This document shows, one piece after another, positions 5,129 to 5,183 of a stretch of 5,183 nt of DNA. Made by a program: the position numbers and the translations under genes. The stretch is from positions 1-5,183 of the forward strand of contig SKZA01000141.1 in NCBI GenBank assembly GCA_007127595.1, given 5' to 3'. The notes beneath the pieces are model-generated. The model worked only from the letters and a program-made list of their open reading frames with translations, had not been told where the DNA came from and searched no databases. Every line of letters starts with the position of its first letter. The stretch's first letter is position 1. The DNA comes from Kiritimatiellia bacterium (GTDB taxonomy: Bacteria; Verrucomicrobiota; Kiritimatiellia; SLAD01).

Positions 5129-5183
5129 CAGATGGTTGACGCAAAATACGTCGGCATCCTAACGGAAGAGCGTCGTGGGGAAA
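5129..5183 (-). other. In-frame upstream continuation of the TPR gene, interrupted by TAG (5161-5159)
   Basis: Read in the same frame, this segment gives FPTTLFR, a TAG stop, then DADVFCVNHLL running into the TPR gene. The residues after the stop look like the first helix of the (alpha/alpha)6 domain, and those before it are compatible with its usual lead-in. That suggests one coding region split by a stop (for example CAG or TGG changed to TAG) or by a sequencing error. The window ends here, so this cannot be settled. Confidence 0.4.

Noticed and set aside
4975..5157. Alternative gene start at ATG 5157 in a shifted frame
   Set aside because: The product is short and Arg/Ser-rich without motifs; the frame carrying the helical domain is the one with family-like sequence.
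1413..5161. Recoded TAG (alternative genetic code)
   Set aside because: xerD and rnc both stop at TAG at the expected family lengths, so the stop at 5159-5161 is better explained locally.

Overview
This is a GC-rich bacterial window dominated by minus-strand genes; the only plus-strand gene is a rhomboid protease near the left end. No ribosomal RNA or taxon-specific marker is present. A lipoprotein signal, the rhomboid with its conserved C-terminal tail, a Hanks-type kinase relative and palindromic, heptamer-rich intergenic DNA fit a Gram-negative bacterium. From memory, the intergenic repeats resemble those of Verrucomicrobiota or Kiritimatiellota, but this placement is weak. The standard genetic code is in use: xerD and rnc both end at TAG at the expected family lengths.

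Left end (1-1144): a minus-strand gene runs off the window and encodes the N-lobe of a Ser/Thr-kinase-like protein that lacks several ATP-binding residues. It diverges from the rhomboid gene (300-1130) across a 52-base spacer, which holds a promoter placed so close to the kinase-like ATG that its mRNA may be nearly leaderless. The rhomboid gene ends in a good intrinsic terminator that overlaps its last codons.

Spacer 1131-1412 is full of structure: a 13-bp-stem hairpin, then a 128-base imperfect palindrome with about 40 base pairs, then five 7-base tandem units. None of it is explained by a protein gene.

Middle (1413-3370, minus strand): a compact likely operon in transcription order of a small lipoprotein with a heavy-metal-associated (HMA-like) fold missing one of the two metal cysteines, the tyrosine recombinase XerD, and ribonuclease III. 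The spacings are 27 and 5 bases. A plausible promoter and a good ribosome binding site lie ahead of the lipoprotein gene. No functional link between the three products is evident, and the grouping may simply be shared transcription of housekeeping genes.

Spacer 3371-3679 holds that promoter, a 10-bp palindrome inside it, and a strong hairpin followed by seven T on the plus strand. No plus-strand protein gene lies upstream, so the hairpin could end a small RNA.

Right end (3680-5183, minus strand): a large gene encodes a helical (alpha/alpha)6-type glycoside-hydrolase-like domain, one transmembrane helix and three TPR repeats. The same frame appears to continue upstream beyond an in-frame TAG at 5159-5161, so the gene may carry a nonsense mutation, a sequencing error, or an unusual start.
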